A stretch of 64,000 bases of DNA, from positions 806,001 through 870,000 of the forward strand of contig CANJKZ010000960.1 in NCBI GenBank assembly GCA_947471745.1, written 5' to 3'. Position 1 is the stretch's first letter; each line of letters opens with the position of its first letter. The translations under genes were made by a program, and so were the position numbers. The notes below the pieces were generated by a model, which saw nothing but the letters and a program-made list of their open reading frames with translations, did no database searches and was not told the DNA's origin. Positions 38,393 through 49,774 of the stretch are shown here, one piece after another. This stretch comes from Closterium sp. Naga37s-1 (taxonomy: Eukaryota > Streptophyta > Zygnematophyceae > Desmidiales > Closteriaceae).

Positions 38393-38870
38393 GGGCGTGC
38401 GGCGGTTTCGTCGCCCGTCGCGGCGCCCCGGGGGCTTGTGCGCGGCCCTCCCGTCGCCCGTCGTGGCGCCATCGGGGGCCCGCGCGGCCCCCCCCTTCCG
38501 TCGCCCGACGTGGCGCCCTCGGGGGCCCGCGCGCGGCACTTTCCTGTCGCCCGTCGAGGCGCCCTCGGGAGCCAGCGCGCGGCCCCCTCCTGACGCCCGT
38601 CGTGGCGCCCTCGGGGGCCAGCGCGCGGCCCCCTCCTGACGCCCATCGTGGCGCCCTCGGAGGCCCACGCGGCCCCCACCCCAGTCGCCCGTCGTGGCGC
38701 CCGCGGGGGCCAGCGCGCGCCCCCCCCCCCCCCGTTCCGTCGCCCGTTGTGGCGCCCTCGGGGGCCCGCGCTGCCCCTTCTGCAGCCCGCGCTGCCCCTC
38801 CTGCAGCCCGCGAGCCGCCCCTGCAGCCCCGGTGCCGCCCCTGTGTCCCGCTCCCGCCCCATGCTGCCTG
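38393..38870 (+). repeat. A2 interior GC-rich tandem repeat
   Basis: Imperfect units of about 60 bases with the consensus core cgtcgtggcgccctcgggggccagcgcgcggccccc, at least six copies. Related units are in the A1 leader (11081-11630). Ala/Pro/Arg frames across it on both strands are by-products. Confidence 0.75.
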
Positions 38871-39025
38871 TGTTAGGTTTTGGGGGTGGCGAGTATGGGG
38901 GTGACTGGTGTGTGCAGCCTCCCCTGCTCCTCCTCCTCCTCCATCTCCCACTGCTGCAGCTGCCGCTGAGGGGGGTGGATGTGTGGGAGCTGTCGGAGTA
39001 GTACTAAGGGGGTGGCGTGTGAGCA

Positions 39026-39496
39026 GTGTTAGAGGTGCAGCAAGTGAAAAGGGGGTGGGACAGTTTGGGGAGGTTGGGCGGAGGCAGCCGTCGTGTCGCC
39101 AGCAGCGCCAGTAGTCCGGAGGCTACAATCTCCGGTAGCCCAGCGAGCCTGCTGCGCCAGTCGCCCGTGAGTCCGTTGCTCCTGCCGCTCGGAGTTAGCC
39201 GCGGAGCCAGTTACTCCAGTAGTCTGTAGGCTACAATCTCCGATAGCCACAGTGCGCGCCGCTCCTGTTGCCTGTATTTCTGCAGCTTCACCCGTCGTCT
39301 CCTATCTCCACTCCTCTCACAGTCCCTCCTCCTCACTTACCGTCTGTGACTGCCTCTAGCTTTGCTTATATTTGTGAACTATAAACTGCTGCTTCTTGTA
39401 CTTGTGCTCAGAATGTGTGGTGACGTCGTGATCCACCCTGAGCTTGTTTTGCTTTGCTTGTTGTGCAGATTACACCCCACTTTGGCTATGGGGGTG
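39026..39496 (+). other. A2 conserved 3' segment and PPT module
   Basis: Homologous to A1 3064-3543. It holds a short frame MLEVQQVKRG...SPEATISGS (39026-39229), a CCGGAG...CTCCGG palindrome near 39117, then ATAAACTGCTGCTTCTTG, GTGGTGACGTCGTGATCC, TTTTGC repeats and CCCCACTTTGGCTATGGGGGTG abutting the LTR. The last ~90 bases are the part shared with autonomous copias. Confidence 0.7.
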
Positions 39497-39638
39497 TGTC
39501 AGAATGTTATATTTGTCTAGCCTGCAGTGGGGTAATCTATAGTGAGTACAGCCCAATTTAGGGTTTGCTATATGTACTCAACTGCCTGCTAGTGAAAGCC
39601 CTCTTTTCTGTTTCATTCATTCGTTCCATATTCTAACA
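39497..39638 (+). repeat. A2 3' LTR
   Basis: 142 bp, followed by the GGCAC duplication at 39639-39643. Confidence 0.9.
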
Positions 39639-40046
39639 GGCACCACGGGCTCCAGCGGCCCCAGTACCCACACCTCCCGCACCCCCAGACACGACAGGAA
39701 CTGGACGCTACAGGGGAGACGACCGTGGAGTGACGTGCGACACACATGACAGGGCAGGACGCGAGGGGGCGGGAGGCTACTGGGGCGACTGGGGGGGGCT
39801 CAGTGGTGAGGAATAGCGGGAGGCAGAAGGTCTCAGAACCTCGGTGAGGGCGACTGCTGTAGTAACTGACCGACTCGTCGAAAGTGACGTCCTGGGAACT
39901 GAAGAACTGGCAGGTAACAGGGTCGTAGAAGTGCGAGCCGGAGGTGTCGAGTGGGAAGCCAAGAAAGACGCAAGCATTGGTGCGCGGAGACAACTTGTTC
40001 GCGCCAGGGGTGCGAACGTGGGCCAGGGAACCCCAGACGCGGTAGT
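39639..40046 (-). pseudogene. H integrase C-terminal part and linker
   Basis: On minus: RVWGSLAHVRTPGANKLSP, NACVFLGFPLDTSG, FYDPVTCQFFSSQDVTFDESV, then Pro-rich linker. This is the domain between integrase core and RT (compare B 7480-7680). The frame joins 40293 onward when the solo LTR and one GTAGT are ignored. Confidence 0.75.
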
Positions 40047-40287
40047 TGTTAGAATCCTAAGCACCTAGGAAACTAGGTGTAGGCTTAGGAGGCATAGGAG
40101 CCATGCTAGAGTTGAGAGTCGAGAGAGTTTGGGTGAGGAAAATCGAAAAGGAAGAAGTGTTTCACTAAGAGAGAAGGTACAATGATATAGGCAAAGCAAC
40201 CAAGGTGCACCACCAAAAAAGTTTAGCACTACACTAAGTCTACACTACAGGTAGTTATAGTATAATGTATACAATTATATTCTGACA
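40047..40287 (-). mobile_element. Solo-LTR-like insertion, 241 bp
   Basis: Begins TGTTAGAAT and ends ATTCTGACA (inverted termini), flanked by GTAGT at 40042-40046 and 40288-40292. It sits inside H integrase, whose frame resumes on either side. On minus it starts TGTCAGAAT like the other LTRs here. No internal sequence remains, as expected for recombination between two LTRs. A small non-LTR element with the same termini is the alternative. Confidence 0.75.
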
Positions 40288-41600
40288 GTAGTCAGCTGCT
40301 ACACCCGGAGAACCTGTCCAAAGAGAGACCGGCGTGACCCGTGGCCGTGCGTCACTAGGCCACAGGTTCAGCTGGTGCGTGGCGTAGTGAACTGCCTGAG
40401 GCCATACGAACTGGGGGGCACCAGCATGGCACATGGAGGTCCGGGTAACCTCCATGACCAGGCCAATGCGTCGCTTGGCTACCCCGTTCTTCTACGGCGA
40501 GTCTGGTGGTGTGTAAGACTGGATGATCACACGACTCTGTCAGAACGTCTCCAGGCGAGTGGAAGAAAACTCACCACCACGGTCCGAATGCAGGCGGAGC
40601 CCACAAAGAGCGTGGGCGTCACCCCTCGCTAGTAGCCACGACTCAAGGGCGGTAGGCACATCGATCTTCCGTCGCAAAGGTAAAACCGTGGTGTAGCGGG
40701 AGTAGTCGTCCATCACAATCAGGAAGTAACGCTCCTGACGTGGGCCACGGACCGGGGAGGGGCCCCAGACGTCCAAGTGCAGGGTCTGGAAGGGAGCTGT
40801 GGTGGGGGGGAACGACAAGGAGTGAGGGGCGGCGCGCTGCCGACCCTCGACGCAAGGAGTGCACGGCGGCGCAGGCGAGCAAGGAAGCGGGGCAAGGGAC
40901 TTTGGGAGACTTGAGACCAGACGGTGACGTACCATCCTACTGAGACGTGGGAACGACGGGTGACCTAGACAGTGGTGCCAAAGGACCGACAGGTGGGTGA
41001 GTGACCAACAGTTGCACGACATAGCAGCTACCTGACCTGACCTGACCTGACCTGACCTTACCCAGTGTGGTGGGACCCAATGTGTAGTGAGTACCGACCA
41101 GAGCCCGGCTCCCTGTGGAAAGTGGCCAGAGGCACTCCAGTGGCACCGACTGTGTAGGAGGCAACAGGCTCGTCCTGAGGGAAAGTGGTGACAACTCCGA
41201 GGTCGTGGAGGTGACTAACACCCACCAAGTTCCTAGAGAACGAGGGGGTGTAGTAACCTGTGAGAAACCGAGAGGGAGCCGCCAGACACGGGAGAATGGT
41301 GGTGCTGTGCGCAACTACAGATCCCACGGAGGGGTCAGCCAAGGCGACATTGACTGGAGTGTGCTGTGGCGTGAGGTTGGTGCAGTCGCAAAAGAAACAG
41401 CTGGACGCTCCAGAGTCTTGGGTGAAGGAAAGCCGTGCAGTCGGTGAGGTCGCACCCGAGCCAGCGACAAAGGCTGGTACTAGACTAGTGGTAGCTGCAG
41501 CTCCCACACTAAGAACCTCTGAGACGCCTAGACTGGAAACTACACAAGCACCAAGACTTGAAACACAAGTCTCAACCTCAGCTGCAGCTCCCATGTACCG
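40288..41600 (-). pseudogene. H protease and integrase, broken
   Basis: Protease with TQDSGASSCFF (about 41410), then SFSRNLVGVSHL. A (CCTGA)n microsatellite lies at 41032-41058. Integrase has LWHHCLGHPSFPRL, CTPCVEGRQR, LHLDVWGPSPV, VMDDYSRYT and LHSDRGGEF. A stop follows LETF near 40540. In the catalytic-Glu segment the usual S-P-Q-Q-N-G reads with TAG at one Gln codon (about 40491), followed by NGVAKRR, so the catalytic Glu of VAERR is Lys. Not functional. Confidence 0.78.
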
Positions 41601-41657
41601 GCGGGTGTACTGGCCGGGTCCGACAGGGCCCCGCAGTGGAGGCTGCCGCTGGCGCTA

Positions 41658-41688
<31 letters not shown>

Positions 41689-41978
41689 AGTGGCCATTGC
41701 TTCTGCTGCGGCCACAGGGCTGCGGCCACGGCTGCTGCCGCGGCCACTGCTGCTGCTGCGGCCACCGGTGCTGCTGCCACCGCTGATGCTTCGGCCACTG
41801 TCGCCACATCGAAATGGCACGCTGGTACGGAGGTAGGGGCTAGTCGAGGTGGCAGTACTAGTGGTAGGTGTCAACGAGTGCGGTGGGGAGTGGTCTAGTG
41901 CGGTAGGGAGTGGTCGAGTGCGGTGGGAAGCAGTCAAAAATTGGTTGGATGCGTTTGTGAGCGGTACTGTTGGTGCGC
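41601..41978 (-). pseudogene. H gag remnant, low complexity
   Basis: Gln/Ala/Ser-rich repeats (gctgctgctgctg at 41660-41690 and similar) and Thr/Pro-rich sequence. No capsid motif is recognisable. Right boundary: TNT-type J1 sequence begins at about 41979. Confidence 0.45.
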
Positions 41979-44118
41979 TGGACAGCACGTACACCCAAGT
42001 CATGCAAGTGTAGACGTCCACTATGGTGAGAAAGTACTCAGCTCCAGCAGCTCCAAGCTTCAGGGGGCCCACCACGTCCATCACCACCTCATCAAGTGGT
42101 GCCTTAGCCGTTGCCTCCGAACTAGAGAACGGGTAACGGGTGAACTTGGCTTGCATGCACGTCGGGCAGCCAAGTACCTCATCAGGCTCCCCCTTCACAC
42201 GTATGCCAGCAATCATCTCATTCTTCACTAGCTGCTGCAAGATGGGCAGGGCCACATGCCCCATTCGCCGATGCAAGGTGAGCCAATCACACTCCCCCGT
42301 AGCCGAAGTCGGATTGGAGAATGCCGCACTCGCAATAGTGCCCCACATGTTCTCTCCGTACTCCTCCGCTGCTGCCTTGGGGTTCTCCTCATCCTTGTGC
42401 TGCTTCTTGGATGCTGCACCACTCTCCTCGTGTTCACCGAGCTTGCTGGTCCCTCCAAGATTGCACTTCTTGGACTTAATCTTCTTAGCGCGACCGTTCG
42501 CGCCATCACCGCTACCAACCGCTTCACCCTTGGTGCTGATGCTTGCTGCCACTTGCCTCTCCTTAGGCATGGGGACCACAAGGATCTGCCACATCTCGTT
42601 GTAGACATCCCTATCCTCGTGAAGGTCCCAAAGAATCCGCTCGCCAAGCCTTGCGGTGTAGGTCTTAGCTCACTTCGAGCTCGTGTCCATGCCGGCCTTT
42701 TGCAACCGCCGCACCGAAATCAGGTTGGCAGCAAGGTTGGGCACCCAAAGCACGTTCTTGAGACCCACCATCTTCCCATCAGCACCCTTGAACATGGCCT
42801 TGCCCATGCCTTTCACCTCTGCTTGCTGCCCCAAAGCCGATGTCACATGCTTCACCGGTGACGGCTCAAGTTCGGTGAGCAAGTCCGCACGAGGTGTCAT
42901 GCTATAGGTAGCGCCGCTATCGATCACCCAATAGTCCAGGGAGTGTAGGGTGAACTTCCCCACAACTGCTGGCTCCTCAAAGCCTTCATCCTTCTCTGGA
43001 CCAGCCGGTGCTTGCGTGGACACGAAGAAGAATTGACCCGGAAAGCGATCGTCCCTCGACTCGCTCTCGTTGCCGGCACTCTTCATACTTGCAGCACCAC
43101 CTCCGCGACCGCCACGGCCTCCACGGCCTCTTCCTCTCCCTCCCCCTGCTCCTCTACCCTCTTGGCCTCGAGCAGGAGTCCATCCATCAGGGAGCTTGTA
43201 GCAATCGCGCCACATATGTCCGCTCTTATGACAATAGTGGCACTCGCCGTCGAATCGGCCACGACCGCGTCCGTAGCTCTTGTTGTCGCTGCCGTATCCG
43301 CCACTCCCGCGGCCTCCATTGAAGTTGTTGCTGCCAAATCTGCCTCTCCCTCGTCCTCCGCCCCTTCCATGGCCACACCCTCGGCCGATGCTTGCTGCCC
43401 CGGCGCCATCCGCACTCGCCAACTCACGGCGGCGGAAGTCCTCTTGAAGGATCGCTCGCTTCACGTCTTCAAGCGAGAGGCGGGGCAAGTCACGATTGAG
43501 GTTGATGATGAGCGAGGACCATGACTCTGGGAGTAAGGCCAGCAACTTGGTCTTCTTTTGGAGCTCACTATAGTTCAAATCAGCTCCCTCAAGCCGCGTC
43601 AATAAGTCGAAGAATTTCTGCACCCCTTCTTCAACCGCTTCGTCTTCTTCAATTCGTAGTGCCGCCATTTGCCGTTCCAACATCACTGCTACCGCCATTG
43701 TTGCAGGAGCGTGTACACCCTTGAGAGCAGCCCATGCCTTTGGTCCCTTCTCTGGTTCACGCTGGAATGGCTTGATGTGACGGATTTGGCTGCTCCCCAA
43801 CGCTTGCCCAAGTAGGAGATAGCCTTGTGCGCTCTTCCGCACCCACGGGCTCTTCTCCGGGTCGTTCTCGGGGCGCTTCTCCGTTCCTTCCATCACCTCC
43901 AGCAGGTCATAGTGGTCAAAGATGTTCTCCATCTTGAAGGACCATTCAGCAAAGTTGTCACCGTTGAACTTGTCAAGCCCAAACACCCTAGGCTCATCCC
44001 TAGGTGGGCCAAGACTTGGTTGCATGGGCGCCATGGCTGAATCACGGGGTTGGCCTTGAGCTTGGGCTTCTCCACTGCCACCAGCACCTCTGCCACCCCT
44101 TTCCTCAGGTCCAGCCAT
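41979..44118 (-). pseudogene. J1 gag, protease and start of integrase
   Basis: Starts MAGPEERGGRGAGG. Gag core FGLDKFNGDNFAEWSFKM and YLLLGQALGSSQIRHI (UBN2/copia gag type), an Arg-Gly-rich region with CCHC knuckle CHYCHKSGHMWRDC (about 43210), protease YWVIDSGATYSMTP (about 42930). A TGA at about 42670 replaces the Gly codon found in J2 and J3 (SSKGAKTY). Integrase starts with HRRMGHVALPIL and CPTCMQAKFTRYPF, then MDVVGPLKLG, ending at WVYVLS. Confidence 0.85.
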
Positions 44119-44152
44119 TGTCGAAACTACTCCAAGGGGCTCTGATACCACT
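41979..44152 (-). mobile_element. J1: TNT-type copia, 3' truncated
   Basis: Minus-oriented; gag starts at ATG 44118. Shares its 5' LTR (44153-44950) with the 3' end of J2. The body stops at about 41979 in the middle of integrase, where it is fused to H. RT, RNase H and 3' LTR are absent. Confidence 0.83.
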
Positions 44153-44950
44153 TGTTATAGTCACAATAGGCTTGAATGTGCCTAAAACGAAAGATAGAGT
44201 GCACAGTCGGATTTCTGCACTGCGGCTTCAAACGTTGATAGCGTTCTGGTCACAGTTGAAAATGACTTGATGTGAATTGGATCTGGAGCGTCTTGACGTC
44301 GCCTACACTTGGCAATTTAGATTGCACAATTTCATTACGAATTGACGACGCAACGTTGGTTTGAACGAACGGCACTATGGCAGCCACTATAGACTTGGAA
44401 CACAAATTAGGAAGAGTTACGAGTTGGGAATGACTCCCAGCTCCTAGAAACCCCAAGAGCCGAGGTACAGTGATGTGGAACAGTGCCACACTGTCCCCAA
44501 CCACGAAGGGTCTCGAAACTACCCTCCACAAGGGCCTACACCAAGAGAAATGTTACACTACACAAAGTAATGCAACTATTCTCACTATCTTAAAGTTTAC
44601 CCTTTTGGAGAGCTTCGAAATCACTTGAATCTTGAAACCAAGGCTCTGTTTCTTCAAGATATATTCTTCCTTGAGTTCTTGGAATTCTGCTGCGCACACC
44701 TGCGACACGCCGAACGTTCCACACACGACAAAATAGAAAACCGCACACGACACACAAACAATGGCGTGACACGCGACTTGCGATAACTCGCTATTGACTC
44801 GACACACACATTCAAAACCATGCCTCATCATTCACACGCTATTATAAGCATGAAATATATATTATCTTATGCCCTCATACCATTCCATGCACACACGCAT
44901 GCACGCACACGGACAACAAGCCGAATGCAAACCGTAGGGTTGCACCAACA
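44153..44950 (-). repeat. J LTR shared by J1 (5') and J2 (3')
   Basis: About 798 bp, plus TGTTATAGTC...CACCAACA. Right inner edge: J2 PPT (plus AACTCCCCCTCGC from 44951). Left inner edge: J1 PBS (minus TGGTATCAGAGCC, about 44150-44138). One LTR serving two bodies in the same orientation is a tandem array product. Confidence 0.85.
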
Positions 44951-44989
44951 AACTCCCCCTCGCATTGTTGGCCTTAGGAACTTGCTCTC

Positions 44990-47900
44990 TCAGTTTAGAG
45001 CCATCCCAGCTTGCTTGCAACACTTCCAATGCTGCTGCTCCACCAGCCTCTTGGTCATCATGTCAGCTGGCTGCCCCGTCGTCTTTACGTAGCACAACTC
45101 AACTTCACCCGCGGCCACCATGCTCCTCGTCCAATGCCACTTCACCCTCATGTGCTTCGTGAGGCCATGCAACACAGGGTTCTTAGCAAGAGCAATGGCA
45201 CCCTGGCTGTCACAGTAGAGTGGGGTAGGTCCTTGCTGCTCCTCCCCCAATTCAGCCAACAAACGCCTCTGCCACACAATCTCCCGTACAGCACGGAAGA
45301 GTGCCATGCACTCTGACGCCACCGAGCTCAATGCTTGATCCACCTGCTTCTTTCTCTCCCAAGCAGTTGGGCCTCCACCAACAAAGCAAATGAACCCTCC
45401 AACACTTGTCATGTCCTCTGGTTCCGATGCATAAGAAGCATGCGAGAATGCGGTGAGGAACAAACGCCATCCGCGCCCTTTTTGCGCCTTTGCGTCGCCG
45501 CCGAGTATTGCAGCCCAACGGTCGGTGTTTGGCCAAGATACTTGGCCACCCTCATTCCAGCAGCTACCTGCTCCTCATTAGGGCATTTAACAACCCTAGC
45601 CAACTGTCCGGTAGCAAAGGCGACGTCCGGTCGGGTGCTTACCGCGGCGTACATGAGGCTGCCCACCAACGAGTGAAAACGGTGCCTCTCCTCTTCACCA
45701 ACGCTCTCCTCCTCTGGTCCCTTCACACACTTGAACCCAGAGGGAAAGGGTGTAGCCACATGGCCTTCACTCTGCCCAAAGTTGGCAGCCTCCAGGTACT
45801 TCCGTTGTTGCACCCGCATGCACCGCTTCTCCACATCTTGTTCGATGTGGAGCCCAAGGTAGAAGCTCACGTCACCAAGGGCCTTGCACTTGAACTTGTC
45901 TTGAAGCTTTAGCATCACCTCCTTCACAAGATCAGAGGAGGGTGAGAAAATTAGTATGTCATCCACATACACAACCATGAAGCTCCTCTGCTCCCCCTCG
46001 CCAAGCATGAATAATGAGTGATCGGCCGTTGAGGGAGTGAAGCCGATCTCCTCCAAGACTTCACGCAACTTCAAGTACCACTTCCTAGGGGCCTGCATCA
46101 GTCCATAAAGGGCCTTCTTCAGCTTCAAAACTCTTCCACTACCATCATCAAACCCCTCTGGCTGCGCCATGAAAATCTCTTCCTCTAGGACACCGTTGAG
46201 GAATGTGGTTGTCACGTCCATTTGTTTCACCACCCATCCTTTGATGGCAGCACCCGCGAGTAGGGTTCTCAGCGTCGTCGGCTTCACCACAGGAGCAAAA
46301 AACTCCTTATAGTCCACCTTCTCCTTCTGCTGGTACCCCTTTGCCACAAGCCTAGACTTGTAGCGCTCGATTTTGCCGTCGGCGTCGGACTTGATCTTGA
46401 AGAGCCACTTGGACGTAATCGCATTACGCCCCTCCGGTAGCTCCACCAATTCCCACGTGCCGTTCTCCTCAATGCTCTTCAACTCACTCTCCATTGCCTT
46501 CTTCCACTCCTCAGCATCACTACTCTCCAAGGCCTCCTTGAGAGTTGTTGGTTCCCCCGGCATCTCCACCGGAGAGAAGAACGCGAAGGCACACTCGTCG
46601 TAGTCACTCTCCTTGTCATCTCCAACTATAAGTGCCGCTCCGGCCAAGGCTGACTTGGCTGGCTTTCCCAGTGCCTCATAGGTCAGCCTATTTGGGGCTT
46701 GGATTCTCCTTTTTCCCCTTCCTTCCTCCTCAGCTGCAGGGACATGAAGGCTGTCATGGCGTTGCTGCGGGGTGACTCGGATCCGTGGAGCACTCGTAGT
46801 GCGAGAAGGAAGTGTCGGTGCACGCTCGCTCACTTGCTGCACCTCCTCTTCTTCCTCTGCATCCTTGGCCTCCTCTCCCCCATTCACAAGGGAAGATTGC
46901 CTTGTGGTGGTGCTGCTGCTGCTCAGCTCCAAAGGCAGCTCCACATGCTCAAAACCGGAACTCTTCACCTCCCCAAACCGCATGCCTATCTTCGCCTCAT
47001 TCTCCGCCTTCCAATCCTTGTACATCGGATTCTCCATGAATTTGCAGTCTCTGCTCACCAAGAATTTCTTGGTGAATGGGTCCCAAAGAAGCCACCCCTT
47101 GCTGTTTTGAGCCATGCCCAAGTGCACAGCCCATATCGCCTTGGCACCGAGCTTGTTGTGCCGAAGATGCTTAGGCACGAGCGCCATGCACATGCACCCG
47201 AACACCCGAAGCATATCCACCTTTGGCTTCCTTCCAATCCACTCCACATAGGGCACCCATTTGTCTGCTCCCACATGAGTCAAAGCTCTGTTCTTGGCCA
47301 CACACGCACTCCGCACCGCATCAGGCCAAAAGTAGTCGGGTAGCCCGGCTTCAATGAGCAACCCGCGTGCCGTCTCCGTTATTGTGCGGTTCGCTCGCTC
47401 GGCGATGCCGTTCATTGCAGGGGAGTATGGCATGGTGAGGGAGTTCCTTATTCCATTCTTCTTCAGCTAGAATGAGAACTCCTTGCTCAGGAACTCTCCC
47501 CATCGATCGGTGCGAATTGCCTTCACTAACCGGTCTTGTTGCCGCTCCACCATCGGCAACCAATCGGTCTTCACCGTTTCAGCCACGTCGCTCTTCTTGG
47601 ACAGCACGTACACCCAAGTCATGCGAGTGTAGACGTCCACTATGGTGAGAAAGTACTCAGCTCCAGCAGCTCCAAGCTTCAAGGGGCCCACCACGTCCAT
47701 CACCACCTCATCAAGTGGTGCCTTAGCCGTTGCCTCCGAACTAGAGAACGGGTAACGGGTGAACTTGGCTTGCATGTACGTCGGGCAGCCATGTACCTCA
47801 TCAGACTCCCCCTTCACACGTATGCCAGCAATCATCTCATTCTTCACTAGCTGCTGCAAGATGGGCAGGGCCACATGCCCCATTCGCCGATGCAAGGTGA

Positions 47901-49740
47901 GCCAATCACACTCCCCCGTAGCCGAAGTCGGATTGGGGAATGCCGCACTCGCAATAGTGCCCCACATGTTCTCTCCGTACTCCTCCTCCGCTGCTGCCTT
48001 GGGGTTCTCCTCATCCTTGTGCTGCTTCTTGGATGCTGCACCACTCTCCTCATGTTCACTGAGCTTGCTGGTCCCTCCAAGATTGCACTTCTTGGACTTA
48101 GGCTCCTTAGCGCAATTGTCCACGCCATCACCGCTACCAACCGCTTCACCCTTGGTGCTGATGCTTGCTGCCACTTGCCTCTCCTTAGGCATGGGGACCA
48201 CAAGGATCTGCCACATCTCGTTGTAGACATCCCTATCCTCGTGAAGGTCCCAAAGAATCCGCTCGCCAAGCCTAGCGGTGTAGGTCTTAGCTCCCTTCGA
48301 GCTTGTGTCCATGCCGGCCTTTTGCAACCGCCGTACCGAAATCAGGTTGGCAGCAAGGCTGGGCACCCAAAGCACGTTCTTGAGGCCCACCATCTTCCCA
48401 TCAACACACTTGAACATGGCCTTGCCCATGCCTTTCACCTCTGCTCGCTGCCCCAAAGCCGATGTCACATGCTTCACCAGTGACAACTCAAGTTCGGTGA
48501 GCAAGTCCGCACGAGGTGTCATGCTATAGGTAGCTCCGCTATCGATCACCCAATAGTCCAGGGAGTGTAGGGTGACCTTCCCCACAGCTGCTGGCTCCTC
48601 AAAGCCTTCATCCTTCTCTAGACCAGCCGGTGCTTGCGTGGACACGAAGAAGAATTGACCCGGAAAGCGATCGTCCCTCGACTCGCTCTCGTTGCCGGCA
48701 CTCTTCATGCTTGCAGCACCACCTTCGCGACCGCCACGGCCTCCACGGCCTCTTCCTCTCCCTCCCCCTGCTCCTCTACCCTCTTGGCCTTGAGCAGGAG
48801 TCCATCCATCAGGGAGATTGTAGCAATCGCGCCACATATGTCCGCTCTTGTGACATTTGTGGCACTCGCCATCGAATCGGCCGCGACCGCGTCCGTAGCT
48901 CTTGTTGTCGCTGCCGTATCCGCCACTCCCGCGACCTCCATTGAAGTTGTTGCTGCCAAATCTGCCTCCCCCTCGTCCTCTGCCCCTTCCACGGCCATAC
49001 CCTCGGCCGATGCTTGCTGCCCCGGCACCATCCGCACTCGCCAACTCACGGCGGCGGAAGTCCTCTTGAAGGATCGCTCGCTTCACGTCTTCAAGTGAGA
49101 GGCGGAGAAAGTCACGATTGAGGTTGATGTTGAGCGAGGACCATGACTCTGGGAGTAAGGCCAGCAACTTGGTCTTCTTTTGGAGCTCACTATAGTTCAA
49201 ATCAGCTCCCTCAAGCCGCGTCAATAAGTCGAAGAATTTCTGCACCCCTTCTTCAACCGCTTCGTCTTCTTCAATTCGTAGTGCCGCCATTTGCCGTTCC
49301 AACACCACTGCTACCGCCGCTGTTGTAGGAGCGTGTACACCCTTGAGAGCAACCCATGCCTTTGGTCCCTTCTCTGGTTCACGCTGGAATGGCTTGATGT
49401 GACGGATTTGGCTGCTCCCCAACGCTTGCCCAAGTAAGAGATAGCCTTGTGCGCTCTTCCGCACCCACGGGCTCTTCTCCGGGTCGTTCTCGGGGCGCTT
49501 CTCCGTTCCTTCCATCACCTCCAGCACGTCATAGTGGTCAAAGATGTTCTCCATCTTGAAGGACCATTCAGCAAAGTTGTCACCGTTGAACTTGTCAAGC
49601 CCAAACACCCTAGGCTCATCCCTAGGTGGGCCAAAACTTGGTTGCATGGGCGCCATGGCTGAATCACGGGGTTGGCCTTGAGCTTGGGCTTCTCCACTGC
49701 CACCAGCACCTCTGCCACCCCTTTCCTCAGGTCCAGCCAT
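44990..49740 (-). pseudogene. J2 gag-pol polyprotein with one stop and one frameshift
   Basis: ATG 49740. Gag core and Arg-Gly region as in J1, knuckle CHKCHKSGHMWRDC, protease IDSGATYSMTP, integrase HRRMGHVALPIL and IRTDRWGEFLS (J3 has GGEF; W is unusual). TAG at 47467-47469 falls after KEFSF; the frame continues LKKNGIRNSLTMPYSP, NGIAERANRT. RT: SKWLFKIKSDADG, MDVTTTFLNG, YGLMQAPRKWY, YVDD (about 45960). A one-base shift near 45460 separates RT from RNase H, which has FSHASYAS (first catalytic Asp replaced by His), ASECMALF, CDSQGAIALA and TKHMRVKWHW. Stop at 44990-44992. Confidence 0.86.
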
Positions 49741-49774
49741 TGTCGAAACTGCTCCAAGGGGCTCTGATACCACT

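Larger units (their letters stand above)
37999..39638 (+). mobile_element. A2: second copy of the non-autonomous A family, 1.64 kb
   Basis: Plus-oriented with 142-bp LTRs (37999-38140 and 39497-39638, about 2 differences) and a perfect 5-bp duplication GGCAC (37994-37998 and 39639-39643). The PBS is TGGAATCAGAGC, followed by a 7-bp hairpin (TCGACCC 38156-38162, loop tccc, GGGTCGA 38167-38173) and GGGCCCACC 38184-38192. The GC-rich interior has imperfect ~60-bp units built on gcccgtcgtggcgccctcgggggcc (38390-38760), a conserved 3' segment (39026-39350) and the clade's PPT block. No retroelement protein is encoded. It shares structure and sequence with A1 throughout. Confidence 0.9.
37703..41978 (-). 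mobile_element. H: decayed copia body carrying A2 and a solo LTR
   Basis: A third family of the Gly-rich clade on minus. From right to left: gag remnant, protease, integrase (with solo LTR 40047-40287), linker (with A2 37999-39638), then truncation against F at 37703. RT, RNase H and both own LTRs are missing. The right end is fused to J1 at about 41979. Confidence 0.78.

Noticed and set aside
38140-38951. Open frames of 150-254 codons on both strands of A2
   Set aside because: They are produced by the ~60-bp GC-rich tandem repeat (Ala/Pro/Arg or Gly/Arg only), start inside the primer site and differ between A1 and A2.
40047-40287. 241-bp insertion considered as a MITE
   Set aside because: Short inverted TGTTAGAAT/ATTCTGACA ends with a 5-bp duplication and TGTCAGAAT start on minus fit an LTR of the local clade better; not fully excluded.
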